64,000 nt of DNA from CAYPPG01 sp964412555 (GTDB lineage: Bacteria > Hinthialibacterota > Hinthialibacteria > Hinthialibacterales > Hinthialibacteraceae): positions 8,685-72,684 of the forward strand of contig CAYPPG010000038.1 in NCBI GenBank assembly GCA_964412555.1, given 5' to 3'. A model generated the notes under the pieces. The model worked only from the letters and a program-made list of their open reading frames with translations. It was not told the origin of the DNA and did not search any database. The position numbers and the translations under genes are program-made. This document shows, piece after piece, positions 25,663 to 35,260 of this stretch; within the stretch, counting starts at the first letter, position 1; every line of letters begins with the position of its first letter.

Positions 25663-25810
25663 AAAAAAATTTTCTTGATAATGACTAGAAATCATTGGAC
25701 TTAGAGCAATCCGTTTTTTATCGGGATACAAAAAAGCCGACCGAAAACGGGCGGTGAATCATTAAAAAAAACTTGAGAAAGGGTATTTTCATTTACTGAC
25801 TATCTTGCTA

Positions 25811-25839
25811 CCCATATTTGGGCGCTGCCCAAATATGGG
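25811..25839. repeat. Perfect 13-bp inverted repeat
   Basis: CCCATATTTGGGC-GCT-GCCCAAATATGGG, followed on the plus strand by CAGCTG and a T6 run. It lies about 150-165 bases upstream of the -24/-12 site on the maturase side, where NtrC-class activators usually bind, and 240 bases after the stop of the NtrC-type gene. Enhancer site, terminator hairpin and mobile repeat are all possible. Confidence 0.6.
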
Positions 25840-25969
25840 CAGCTGTTTTTTACCATATTTCGGGGGGAAAAGGAATTTAAAAGGTCATTTTGGCAAAATA
25901 GATGAAGGTGAGGGTTTTATTTGTGGTGGAGAATGCGGGCAGTTCGTACGTTGGGGGTTGTGCGGGTTA

Positions 25970-26045
25970 AAGATGCGGGCAGGGATGCCCGCGCTCCGAC
26001 CTATAGCGGGTTGGAAGATGCGGGCAGGGATGCCCGCGCTCCGAC
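25970..26045. repeat. Tandem hairpin repeats (family copy 5)
   Basis: GCGGGC-AGGGAT-GCCCGC at 25975-25992 and again at 26020-26037, a 45-base period, with the context AAGAT...GCGCTCCGACC shared with copies at 4581-4646 and 42168-42206. A decayed half-unit precedes them near 25933. They sit at the 3' end of the NtrC-type gene. Confidence 0.85.
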
Positions 26046-26078
26046 CTTGCGCTTCGACCCTTGGGCTCCGGCTGATAA

Positions 26079-27452
26079 TTATTCGCTTTGGTAATTTTGG
26101 ATTTCGTATTTTTGAATGCGTCTTTGAAGGGAACTACGGGGGATGCCCAATCTCTTGGCGGCGTGTGTTTGATTGCCTTCCGTTGCTTTTAAGGCATCCG
26201 TAATCATCTCTTTTTCCAGGGATTCCAGGGCAAAGGCCAACGAATTGGACGACTTAACGTTTTTGGAAGCGGTGACGGTCGGGAAACGTATATTGACGGG
26301 TAAAAAAGTGGGGTGGAGTACGGATTGTCCTCCATTCAAGATGCAAATTTGCTCTACACAATTTTTCAATTCTCTGACATTTCCCAACCAGAGATAATCA
26401 ATCATGATCTCCAATGTCTCTTTTGGAATGACACGAATTTTCGAACCGTATTTTCCAGCGCACTCTTCCAAGAAGTGCTCGACCAGAAGGGGAATGTCTT
26501 CCGGCCTTTCCCGGAGGGGGGGGATATGAATCGGGAAACGATTCAAGCGGTAGAACAAGTCTCGTTTGAAAGAATTGCTTTCCACCAATTCTTCGAGTTT
26601 TTTGTTGGTGGCGGCGATGATCCAAACATCGACGGGGATCCGTTGTTCTCCCCCGACGCGGATGATTTCTCTCGTTTCCAAAACACGCAGCAAGGCGCTT
26701 TGCACTTCCTCGCGTGTATTACCAATTTCATCCAAAAACAAAATTCCACCGTCGGCCATTTCGAATTTTCCCCGCCGACGGTTCACCGCGCCGGTAAAGG
26801 CTCCTTTTTCGTGGCCGAACAATTCGCTACTCAAGAGATTTTCGGGGATGGCGCCGCAATCTACGGTAATATAAGGGGCTTTTTTTCGGTTGCTTTTTTC
26901 ACGGATGGCATTGGCGATCAGTTCTTTGCCGGTGCCGGTTTCACCGGTAATCAGCACATCCACTCCAAATTGAGCGGATTTTTCGACCTTTTGGAACACT
27001 TCCTTCATGGAAGGACTTTTCCAGATACACTTGTTTACTCCTAAGTGGCGATCGATTTTTTCTTGTAAGGTAGTCACTTGGTTGGTTAATCTCTGGATAT
27101 TGAGTGAGCGGTCGATCATCTCGATCAGATGATCGGGATCGGCTGGTTTCACGCAATAATCGACGGCCCCTTCTTTCATGGCTTTCACGGCAGTCATGGC
27201 TTCGTTTAGGGCCGTATACATAATAACCAAAATGCTTGGATCGATGGCGCGGAATCGTTTCAACAATTCAATTCCATCCATTTCCGGCATTTTGATATCC
27301 AAGATGATGACATCGATTGTCTCTTTTTCTACGATTTCCAAAGCTTCGAAAGGTTTTGTCGACTGGAACGTTTTGTACCGGTGCCTCAAGACCGCATTCA
27401 GCCCTTTGACTACGGATTCCTCATCATCAACAATTAACACAGCCGGCTTCAC
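26079..27452 (-). CDS. NtrC-family response regulator (REC-AAA-HTH)
   Basis: 457 residues, all three domains intact. Receiver with DDE at 9-11, phosphoacceptor Asp52 and Lys102; AAA+ domain with GETGTGKE (170-177), GAFTGA (217-222), GGILFLDEIG (235-244) and the LWLGNVRELKN segment (Leu-Gly for the usual Pro-Gly); C-terminal Fis-type helix-turn-helix GNQTHAAKRLGIPRSSLQRRI. It activates sigma-54 promoters when phosphorylated. Upstream of, and on the same strand as, the maturase/binding-protein/kinase block, whose first gene has a sigma-54-like promoter. It is the only member of the block with DNA-binding output, so it is the likely end point of the relay. Confidence 0.94.
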   Translation of the reverse strand: MKPAVLIVDDEESVVKGLNAVLRHRYKTFQSTKPFEALEIVEKETIDVIILDIKMPEMDGIELLKRFRAIDPSILVIMYTALNEAMTAVKAMKEGAVDYCVKPADPDHLIEMIDRSLNIQRLTNQVTTLQEKIDRHLGVNKCIWKSPSMKEVFQKVEKSAQFGVDVLITGETGTGKELIANAIREKSNRKKAPYITVDCGAIPENLLSSELFGHEKGAFTGAVNRRRGKFEMADGGILFLDEIGNTREEVQSALLRVLETREIIRVGGEQRIPVDVWIIAATNKKLEELVESNSFKRDLFYRLNRFPIHIPPLRERPEDIPLLVEHFLEECAGKYGSKIRVIPKETLEIMIDYLWLGNVRELKNCVEQICILNGGQSVLHPTFLPVNIRFPTVTASKNVKSSNSLAFALESLEKEMITDALKATEGNQTHAAKRLGIPRSSLQRRIQKYEIQNYQSE

Positions 27453-28136
27453 GATGTTTTGTCCTTAGAATTTGTTTTCAATTAATTCGAAAAAAATGTC
27501 TATCTTTTCACGAATGAAATTACTCCAAATTTTTCTTCCGGTCAACAGCTTATCGTATTTAAAAGGGGAAAACAAACAAAAATACCTATGGACCTTTCTT
27601 TTTACAGATTTCGTGAGTGAATGAATGTATTGTACTGTCTTTTTTCGGTTCGGTGAATAGACTGTTTCGTTTGTGGTTTTCAGTTCTATTTTCAAGACGG
27701 CTCGCTTCAAGTAAAATAACGACAGGATGAAAAAAAAGAGCGAAGCATTTGCCGAGTTGATTCTCTCAGTTTCATTTTCTTTTGATCCTATACTGTTTTG
27801 TGGGTAAATGCTTCGCCCTCACTCACTAGCGGAATTTTACGTAAAAACTCTTCATCACGATCTCGATTAGCCTGCTATTCCGAAAGAAGGATTTCGATAT
27901 GCCAATAAAAATGGGCTGATTTTATGTGTGTGGGAATGTTCGACTTTCAGGTTGTGGAAGATTCGATTCATGCACGTAATACATTAGTGGGCGATCTCAA
28001 GCGGCAATGTGGGTGGTTTACCTGATAGAAAAACATTGATTTTTCTACAAACGTTTATTCACCAATATAACTTCCTCTTGAAATTTAAAGTAGGATTGGT
28101 CATCCGCCTATAAGCGGTGCTCATAAGTGATCGACT
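27453..28136. other. Gene-free region with widely spaced inverted repeat
   Basis: AT-rich. GCGAAGCATTTGCC at 27740-27753 pairs with GGTAAATGCTTCGC near 27803-27816 (one mismatch in 14), with about 49 bases between: it could fold as a long hairpin RNA or mark a removed element. An 81-codon minus-strand frame at 27465-27710 has no motif and no ribosome-binding site and is not called. Confidence 0.5.
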
Positions 28137-29660
28137 TTAGTGCAATTCCCAACCGGATATGGCAGAAGGCTCGTCACCGTAAATTAAAACACCGTACGTG
28201 TTTTCGCGGTTGGGTGTTCCTAACCATCGCATTTGTCCATCGCGGTCCGCCGTTCCATCCGCTCCTTCATCGTTGTCGTCATCACCAATGGCAAGCGTAA
28301 ATCCGATTTCCGGCGCTGTTGGATCGGGCATAAACACTTCTTTCTTGATTCTGACCTCAATTTGATAGCCTTTTTCGGTTTCCGTAGCAAGTCCATACCA
28401 ATCGTCATTTTCCCCTTCGCCATAAAAAAACACATCTGCAGTATTGATGGAATTATTGGCGGAAATCATAATTTTCATGCTAACTCCCCAATCGATATTA
28501 TTCCCTTCCGTTCGGCTTAGATCGCCGTCGATCATAATTTCAACCGTGTCATCATTCCAGATACTTTCCCCCACAGAACCCGGCGCTCCGGTATCGGCTC
28601 GTACCAAATCATCCGTTACATCAAACCCGAGATAAAGGTAATTTGCATCATGGAATGACAGGACTTCACTGGACAGGTCTTCCATGCTGGTCCATACCAT
28701 CCCGGTGTTGAATGTGCAAGTATGAATATTCATATAATCCAGTGCGGCTCTATCCCATGTCGCATCATCCAGTTTCCCATCAATCACAACGGAATCCGTC
28801 ATCAGTGGAACGGTGATTTCACGGCGTCCAAAGATGACATCTCCATAGGTGCTTTCATTATGTGCTTCTCCGACCCATAGCAGTTGAGAGTCACGCGTTC
28901 CTTCCTCGGTATCGGAATCGTTTACGGCGATATTAAAACCGATCGTGTCGCCTTTTTGTGGATTTCCGATTTTGGAGAGTTTGATTCGAAATTCATAATT
29001 AAATCCATCGAAATTGGCGTTTTCTAAGACAGCAGCAAACCAATCCGCATCGGCGCCTTCCCCAAAAGTGGGATCCCCGGCTTCTTTATCTCGACGCGCT
29101 CCGTTCGATGTTAGAACAAATTGTCCCCCCGTTGCATATTCTTCAGGATGAGCCGAAACGTTTCCTTCTACCGCATTATGATTGCCATCGATAAAAATCT
29201 CGACCGAATCATCATTCCATGTTTCGCCATCTTCCGTGCTCGGATCAACTGCATTCATCCAGTCCCAATCGAAAGTCGTCACAGCAATATAAAGATACGT
29301 ATCGTCGTAGATCATAAAGACCATATACATCAAATCAATATCATACGTATCATCCTGTAACGTAAGTTCACCCCCCACTAAAACGCCCGGTTGGGTTGGA
29401 TCATCGGCGGGCAATTGGGGGAATATTTTTACAATCATATTATTATGGTTGAAACTTTGATTCGGCCCCCGCCCTTGGCCCGAATGCAGCCATGCAGGAT
29501 CATCCACAATTCCATCGATCACGGGAGGTTCCAACCCTTCAATATCTCCAACGTGAGGAACATACTGCGTGCGTGGCGGAAACTCTTGCGTGCTTCCCGT
29601 CAAACCGATGATGATTAATACGCCCAATATGAATCCCATGTTTTTCAATGTTTTACCCAT
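28137..29660 (-). CDS. Secreted protein with two CBM9-like domains
   Basis: About 507 residues from the ATG at 29660 (AAAGGA ten bases upstream). A signal peptide (KNMGFILGVLIIIGLTGSTQ) is followed by two copies of the family 9 carbohydrate-binding-like fold. The first starts at EPPVIDGIVDDPAWLHS and ends with LLWVGEAHNESTYGDVIFG; the second starts at DSVVIDGKLDDATWDRA and ends with MRWLGTPNRENTYGVLIYG. Both contain W(N/D)DD(S/T)VE(I/V)xIDG and acidic Ca-binding-like stretches. No catalytic domain is seen, so it probably binds sugars outside the cell. The last residues, EPSAISGWELH, resemble the end of the protein at 41144-41953. Confidence 0.87.
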   Translation of the reverse strand: MGKTLKNMGFILGVLIIIGLTGSTQEFPPRTQYVPHVGDIEGLEPPVIDGIVDDPAWLHSGQGRGPNQSFNHNNMIVKIFPQLPADDPTQPGVLVGGELTLQDDTYDIDLMYMVFMIYDDTYLYIAVTTFDWDWMNAVDPSTEDGETWNDDSVEIFIDGNHNAVEGNVSAHPEEYATGGQFVLTSNGARRDKEAGDPTFGEGADADWFAAVLENANFDGFNYEFRIKLSKIGNPQKGDTIGFNIAVNDSDTEEGTRDSQLLWVGEAHNESTYGDVIFGRREITVPLMTDSVVIDGKLDDATWDRAALDYMNIHTCTFNTGMVWTSMEDLSSEVLSFHDANYLYLGFDVTDDLVRADTGAPGSVGESIWNDDTVEIMIDGDLSRTEGNNIDWGVSMKIMISANNSINTADVFFYGEGENDDWYGLATETEKGYQIEVRIKKEVFMPDPTAPEIGFTLAIGDDDNDEGADGTADRDGQMRWLGTPNRENTYGVLIYGDEPSAISGWELH

Positions 29661-30008
29661 GATTTGCCATCCTTTCAATATGATAGTTTTTAAAAAATAG
29701 TTTTCCCGCAATACACAATAATCAAAATTTCATGGAATTTTCATGTTCTCATAGGGATCCCCCCTTGTAAAGGGAAATTTTGAGAAATGCACCACAACAT
29801 TGATTAAGCGAAAGTATTCTCTCGTTCATTCAAGGAACCAAACGCACTTTTCTCCTAACAGTGTTTCGTTTCCTGGAATTTTCAAAAAGAACAATAATCG
29901 GTCAGAGAGATAGAAAAGGATTGTGGGATTGAAACGATGTCAACTTTTCGAAAAACAGTAATACTGCAACTACTGAAGCGTCTTGTCTATGATTTCCTCA
30001 TTATCGGA
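29661..30008. other. Intergenic region, nothing recognised
   Basis: About 350 bases between two minus-strand genes for secreted proteins. A short open frame on the plus strand continues antisense into the next gene and is a shadow. No repeat-family copy or clear promoter was seen. Confidence 0.5.
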
Positions 30009-32936
30009 TCAATAAACCGCCCATTCGTTCACGATTGTATCATTTTCCTTTGTTGTGAATCCGATGGAGGGATGCGGAAGGAGGAAAATCCCGCCCGAAC
30101 CGTACAGGACAATGTGCGATCCATGGTTTGCGGAAGTCAACCCGAAGGAAGAAGCCAGTTTGTAATCGAAAATTTTGTGTTGGATGATCCGCTCATCATC
30201 CAATGCCATGATCAGTGCAACTGTTCGCGGCTCCGGTTTTTTTACGTCCTCATAATAACTCCCGCCGATAACCATGATTCCCTCATGCGCATGAACATAA
30301 TCGACGGTGCCCCAATCTCCGAGACGAATTTCTTGCTTCGTCTCATCGACGGATGCCGGATCAAACAAGATCATATTCATGCGGCGCGGATGAAGATAAT
30401 CCCATTCTTCGCGAGCGACAATCCCAACCCGGTTTTCCCACACAAATGCTTCATTCCTGACGGAATCCAATGAAGTAAGGTTTCCAACGTCGAAGGAATA
30501 ATGCACGGCTTCTGTCGCTGTGCTCCAATCGGAAAAACTGCCATACATTTCATTTGCGAGGATGGAGGCAAATTCTTGAAGGAGCATTCTCATGGTAAAC
30601 TTCATCGCTTGTTGATAGGTTTCTTCCATTGTGATGGCGAGACTTTCACAAACAGCTGCCATCGGTAAGTTTAAACTGCTGGCTGCCGCTGCCGCTCCCA
30701 ATTGAAATGCATATTGCCATTTCGCAATGGTATCGATTCGGTTTTCGGCAGAGATCAAATCGATGAATCCGGGATAATCGGTCATGCAACTGTTCACAAA
30801 TTTTTCAAACAACTCGTCCATATGAAAGCCAAAGGTCCAGCGGGAATCGATATGATTACCGAGATATTCCCGTAAGGCGGAATGCATCGACTGATCGAGA
30901 TCGATTTCCCCCCAGGCTTCGCGGAGTGTCCGTGTCAATGCTAAACGTCCTGCATTTTCCATATATTCGAGATGACTCTTGCCTTCATCCCAGAGCTGAT
31001 GAATTTGTGTTTGGGCTTCCTGAATATCTGTCTGTAAAACGCGCAGGAAATCTCCGACAGATGCTAAATCCTCTTGCCGAATGTCTAACTCGAAATTGAT
31101 ATCGAGATAAAGTTGATGATCAAAAAGAACTTCGTTTACACTTGCTTCTACATCGATCCCTGCCGCCTGTAAACGATCAAGGATCGCATCACTGACCGCA
31201 AGTGTGATCGCGGATCGAACCGAGATTTCAGCGGAAAAGGAGTTCATCCGTTCTTGAAGGGTACCTGCAAGAGATAGAGAGGACATAAACGGTTCGATGG
31301 TATCCACCAACGCGCCGGCATATTCATCCTGTAATTGCATTACCGATTGCGATAATTCTTCTTCATATTTCAGATAATTCGGATTGCCGTTGAAATATTG
31401 ATATAATTTCAACATTTCTAAGAACGCGAGTCCTCCGCGGTTCAATCCAACCCCTTCTTCGAACAAGGCCATTTCAAGGAATTCGCGGCAATCTTCCGGA
31501 AATTCATCGGGGACATAGCGGTCGGGGATTAAATCGAGTAAATCTTCGAGAAAATCACCGAATGTGACAACATCATGAGCTAAACCAATGGCGCCGGAAA
31601 CCGCTGCGCCTCCATCCGATGTGACGACGGCGTCGACTAATTGTTGCATGGACCATGTCATCCAATCGGGAATATCGGCATACGGTCTCACGTATTTGTC
31701 GAGTATGTATCGGGCTACGGAATTTTTTGAAATGCCTTGATTGAATAATGCAGCAATCGTTTGATGCATCTCATTTTTCGTTGTAGTTTCTGGAATTTGG
31801 AAAAGATCATCCGTCCAAGTATGCAAAGCGGGCGCAAGCAAAGCGACTGACAATTCTTTTTCCAATTCCATTCGTAAGTGATGGTCCACGATCTTTTGAA
31901 TCGCTACTATCACAGAATCATTGCGATTGATATGATACTCATCAAGAATTTGTTGTAGTTGAATATTCTGCTCATATTTCAAAAGGATTGCTTCTTCGAT
32001 AGTCGTTGAAATTTCCAACTCCAAATCTTCAAAAAAACGATCAACCGTATCTGCAAACCGTTCACCGAGTGCTGGTTGTTGAATGATCTGTTCAATTTGA
32101 GAACGAATGCTGCGATTCAACACTTCGTAATTGAAGATTTGGAGAAGATACGGTTCCCAAAAAATGTCGAGAAATTTATCCGATTTGACCTTACGGCTTG
32201 AAATGTTAACGATATTGTTCAATACACTGATCGATGCCGGATTGTTGTTGAGTTCACCGTCGAGATGCCCGGAGAAAGATTGCATGATTTCTTCCTTATC
32301 GACTGGTGGAATCAAAGAGGAGATGAATGGTTTCTGTGGATTGGTAAAGTTCAAAATGACGTACCCATACTCCTCTTCGGGTACAACATCATACGGATCG
32401 AACAGCCTGCCAAAATACGTTCCATAACTCGCAGCCGAGCTCATGATCAAGGATTCTTCTTCATTCAGTATCTCCCCCACCGTTGCCGCAAAATCGTACT
32501 GTCCTCCCCGAATGAATTCACCGGTTGGATTATGGTAATACTCGTAATCCCGAAAATTCGAGCGAACCACAATCACATCGTCAAAAACGTTGACATAGGG
32601 GAATTTCCAATGATTTAGAGGATCCGTCTCAAGGTTTCCATAATCCAATGAATCAGTCATCACTGGATTTTTGGGATCGCGTACGTTCCATATTTCCAAT
32701 TTTTGATCCCCGTTGACATATCGGCACGTAACATAAAGATACGATCCCCAACTTTTCACCGAATCGATGTTTGGTGAGGTTTCCGCATCCGTGTAAATCG
32801 ATCCGGCGATTTGCAGAGGATTTGCTTGCGAACCGTCGAAGAGCAAATCGGTGTTTTGCGCTTGCGTTTCCAACACCACACAACAACAAACAACCCAAAT
32901 CCCAACCACAACAAAATCAACATGTTTTGAAGCCAT
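30009..32936 (-). CDS. Very large secreted protein with split beta-propeller-like ends
   Basis: 975 residues from the ATG at 32936, which has GGGAGGGAAG upstream. After a signal peptide (FVVVGIWVVCCCVVLETQAQ) the first 230 residues show strand-rich repeats of the LVIVD kind (SWGSYLYVTCRYVNGDQKLEIWNVRDPKNP). A middle part of about 550 residues is strongly helical with no recognised domain. The C-terminal 170 residues return to propeller-like strands (GNLTSLDSVRNEAFVWENRVGIVA, WGTVDYVHAHEGIMVIGGSYY). The helical part therefore looks inserted into a propeller. It ends in VNEWAVY, with a Trp placed as in two other secreted proteins here. Function unknown. Confidence 0.8.
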   Translation of the reverse strand: MASKHVDFVVVGIWVVCCCVVLETQAQNTDLLFDGSQANPLQIAGSIYTDAETSPNIDSVKSWGSYLYVTCRYVNGDQKLEIWNVRDPKNPVMTDSLDYGNLETDPLNHWKFPYVNVFDDVIVVRSNFRDYEYYHNPTGEFIRGGQYDFAATVGEILNEEESLIMSSAASYGTYFGRLFDPYDVVPEEEYGYVILNFTNPQKPFISSLIPPVDKEEIMQSFSGHLDGELNNNPASISVLNNIVNISSRKVKSDKFLDIFWEPYLLQIFNYEVLNRSIRSQIEQIIQQPALGERFADTVDRFFEDLELEISTTIEEAILLKYEQNIQLQQILDEYHINRNDSVIVAIQKIVDHHLRMELEKELSVALLAPALHTWTDDLFQIPETTTKNEMHQTIAALFNQGISKNSVARYILDKYVRPYADIPDWMTWSMQQLVDAVVTSDGGAAVSGAIGLAHDVVTFGDFLEDLLDLIPDRYVPDEFPEDCREFLEMALFEEGVGLNRGGLAFLEMLKLYQYFNGNPNYLKYEEELSQSVMQLQDEYAGALVDTIEPFMSSLSLAGTLQERMNSFSAEISVRSAITLAVSDAILDRLQAAGIDVEASVNEVLFDHQLYLDINFELDIRQEDLASVGDFLRVLQTDIQEAQTQIHQLWDEGKSHLEYMENAGRLALTRTLREAWGEIDLDQSMHSALREYLGNHIDSRWTFGFHMDELFEKFVNSCMTDYPGFIDLISAENRIDTIAKWQYAFQLGAAAAASSLNLPMAAVCESLAITMEETYQQAMKFTMRMLLQEFASILANEMYGSFSDWSTATEAVHYSFDVGNLTSLDSVRNEAFVWENRVGIVAREEWDYLHPRRMNMILFDPASVDETKQEIRLGDWGTVDYVHAHEGIMVIGGSYYEDVKKPEPRTVALIMALDDERIIQHKIFDYKLASSFGLTSANHGSHIVLYGSGGIFLLPHPSIGFTTKENDTIVNEWAVY

Positions 32937-33163
32937 TGCTTCCCTCCCTGAATTCGTTATTTTACTTGAGCGAATGTCAAATAAATAGTATTTTAGCGTC
33001 CTTTGCCTCAAAATGTAGCGAATCACAATAAAAATATAATCTTTACTTACTTTCGGCAGTAAATACGAGAAACTTGATTACAAAATTTCATATACATGGA
33101 CTTTCAGATAAATATTTTTAATAATGATTCCATAACCATATTTGATAGTGAGGGAGGAGACAT

Positions 33164-34315
33164 ATGTCAATACATGAGATTGGTGTTGCGGTAGTGGGGG
33201 CGGGATTCATTGGCCCTGTTCATCTTGAAGCTCTACGAAGGCTTGGAATCCGTGTGACCGGAATACTCGGTTGTGATCAGAATGAATCTGAATCGGCGCG
33301 TAAAACTCTTGGTTTGCAAAAGGCTTATGGAAGTTATGAGGAACTTCTATCGGACGTATCCGTGCAAAGCGTGCATCTCGCCGTTCCAAATGTGTTCCAT
33401 TACGAAATGGCAAAAAAAGCGCTCAATGCGGGAAAGCATGTCATGTGCGAAAAGCCGCTGGCGATGAACTCGAAGGAATCCGCCGAACTGCTCGCTTTGG
33501 CGCAATCGAAACAGCTTGGAGCCGGTGTTTGTTACAACGTTCGTTTTTATCCAATCAATCTGCAAGCGCAACAGATGGTGAAAAGCGGGGAGGTGGGGCA
33601 AATCCATTTGGTCAACGGTAGTTACGTGCAGGATTGGATGTTCCATGATACGGATTACAACTGGCGTTTGCTGGCAGAGCAAGGAGGTGAACTGCGTGCC
33701 GTGGCCGATATCGGAACGCATTGGATGGATTTGATTTGTACCATATCGGGATTGGAAGTGGAAGCGGTTTTTGCCGACCTGAAAACCGTTCATGAAGTGC
33801 GGAATCGCCCCAAAGGAGAGGTGGAAACCTTTTCCGGAAAGTTACAATCCGAAATCCAAACGGAACCGATCGACATCACGACGGAAGATTATGGGAGCGT
33901 CATGTTCCGCTTCAAGAACGGAGGCCGGGGCACACTTTATGTTTCCCAAATCACAGCGGGGCGGAAAAACTGCCTTCGATATGAAATCACCGGCTCGAAA
34001 TGCACACTTGCTTGGAACAGCGAGGTCCCGAACGATCTCTGGATCGGCCACCGCGATCAGCCCAACCAAACCCTGATGCGCGATCCGTCGCTGGTAGCGG
34101 ATATCCCCCGCGAATTCATCCATTATCCGGGGGGACACAATGAAGGATTTCCGGATACATTCAAACAATGTTTCAAAGCATTTTATGAATACATCGGCCA
34201 AGGCGATTATTCCGCCGATCCTTTATTTCCCACCTTCGCATCCGGACACAAAGAAATCGTGATTTGCGAAGCGATCTTGAAAAGCCATCGGGAAGAACGA
34301 TGGATTCAACTGTAG
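33164..34315 (+). CDS. Gfo/Idh/MocA-family oxidoreductase
   Basis: 383 residues. N-terminal Rossmann fold with GAGFIGPVHLEALRRLG (about 11-27), the AVPNVFHYEMAKKALNAGKHVMCEKPLAMN pattern with the catalytic-region EKP (about 96-98), then the substrate domain with VADIGTHWMDL (about 183-193). Enzymes of this family oxidise or reduce sugars and inositols with NAD(P). A strong GGGAGGAG site precedes the ATG. The AGGAGG site of the next gene overlaps the stop codon, so the pair is cotranscribed and probably acts on one sugar. Confidence 0.93.
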   Translation: MSIHEIGVAVVGAGFIGPVHLEALRRLGIRVTGILGCDQNESESARKTLGLQKAYGSYEELLSDVSVQSVHLAVPNVFHYEMAKKALNAGKHVMCEKPLAMNSKESAELLALAQSKQLGAGVCYNVRFYPINLQAQQMVKSGEVGQIHLVNGSYVQDWMFHDTDYNWRLLAEQGGELRAVADIGTHWMDLICTISGLEVEAVFADLKTVHEVRNRPKGEVETFSGKLQSEIQTEPIDITTEDYGSVMFRFKNGGRGTLYVSQITAGRKNCLRYEITGSKCTLAWNSEVPNDLWIGHRDQPNQTLMRDPSLVADIPREFIHYPGGHNEGFPDTFKQCFKAFYEYIGQGDYSADPLFPTFASGHKEIVICEAILKSHREERWIQL

Positions 34316-34325
34316 GAGGATGACC

Positions 34326-35240
34326 ATGAAACTCGGTTTCGTAACCGCCATATTACCCGATCTCTCTTTCGAAGAGGTAATCGATTTTGCCGGGAAAACC
34401 GGATACGACTGCATCGAAGTGATGTGCTGGCCGAAAGGGAAAGCCGAAAGGCGGTATGCGGGTATCACACACATCGATGTGCAGGATTTCAATGAAGAGG
34501 ATGCGAAAAAAATCCACGACAAAACCGCCAGTGCCAATGTAGAGATCAGTGGACTTGGTTATTACCCCAATCCATTGACGCCGGACCGGCAGGAATCGGA
34601 AACCTATGTCGAACATATCAAAAAAGTGATTCTCGCGGCAAAGATTCTTGGCGTCAACCAGATGAACACCTTCATCGGTCGCGATTGGAACAAATCGATC
34701 GACGGCAACTGGCCGCGGTTTCTCGAAGTCTGGAAACCGGTCATCAATTTTGCCGAGGAACACGGCGTACGCATCGGCATCGAAAACTGCCCGATGTTTT
34801 TCACGAAAGATGAATGGCCGGGCGGGAAAAACCTTGCCTATAGCCCGGCAATCTGGCGAAGGATGTTTGAAGATATCCCTAATAAAAATTTCGGACTCAA
34901 TTTCGATCCTTCCCATCTCGTTTGGCTGCATATCGATTACATTAAACCGCTGCGTGAATTCGCCGACCGCATTTTTCATGCCCATGCCAAAGATGTTCGG
35001 CTCGATCAAGAGCGGTTGGATGACGTCGGAATTCTGGCGAATCCGTTGGAATACCACAACCCGAAATTGCCGGGACTGGGAGAGGTGAATTGGGGACGGT
35101 TTTTCTCGGTGCTTGGAGATACCGGCTATCGCGGCCCGGTTTGTGTGGAAGTGGAGGATCGGGCGTATGAAAGTTCGCTGGATGACCGAAAAGCGGCGTT
35201 GCGACAGAGCTTGACGTTTTTGCGGCAGTTTATTCCATAA
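34326..35240 (+). CDS. Sugar phosphate isomerase/epimerase-like TIM barrel
   Basis: 304 residues of the xylose isomerase-like TIM barrel (AP endonuclease 2 superfamily). Visible: GYDCIEVMCWP early, the metal-site Glu in VRIGIENCPMFF (about 153-164), NFGLNFDPSHLVWLHIDYI with Asp-His, IFHAHAKD and GPVCVEVEDRAYESS. AGGAGG at 34314-34319 abuts an ATG at 34320; the ATG at 34326 has better spacing and is chosen. Paired with the upstream Gfo/Idh oxidoreductase, a common sugar- or inositol-catabolic combination. A remnant of a second such barrel lies at 42207-42344. Confidence 0.9.
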   Translation: MKLGFVTAILPDLSFEEVIDFAGKTGYDCIEVMCWPKGKAERRYAGITHIDVQDFNEEDAKKIHDKTASANVEISGLGYYPNPLTPDRQESETYVEHIKKVILAAKILGVNQMNTFIGRDWNKSIDGNWPRFLEVWKPVINFAEEHGVRIGIENCPMFFTKDEWPGGKNLAYSPAIWRRMFEDIPNKNFGLNFDPSHLVWLHIDYIKPLREFADRIFHAHAKDVRLDQERLDDVGILANPLEYHNPKLPGLGEVNWGRFFSVLGDTGYRGPVCVEVEDRAYESSLDDRKAALRQSLTFLRQFIP

Positions 35241-35260
35241 AATTCCCTCCTTGCTTTGGC

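Noticed and set aside
18405..26045. CRISPR array
   Set aside because: The tandem units at 18405 and 25970 have no variable spacers and no cas genes; they are hairpin repeats.
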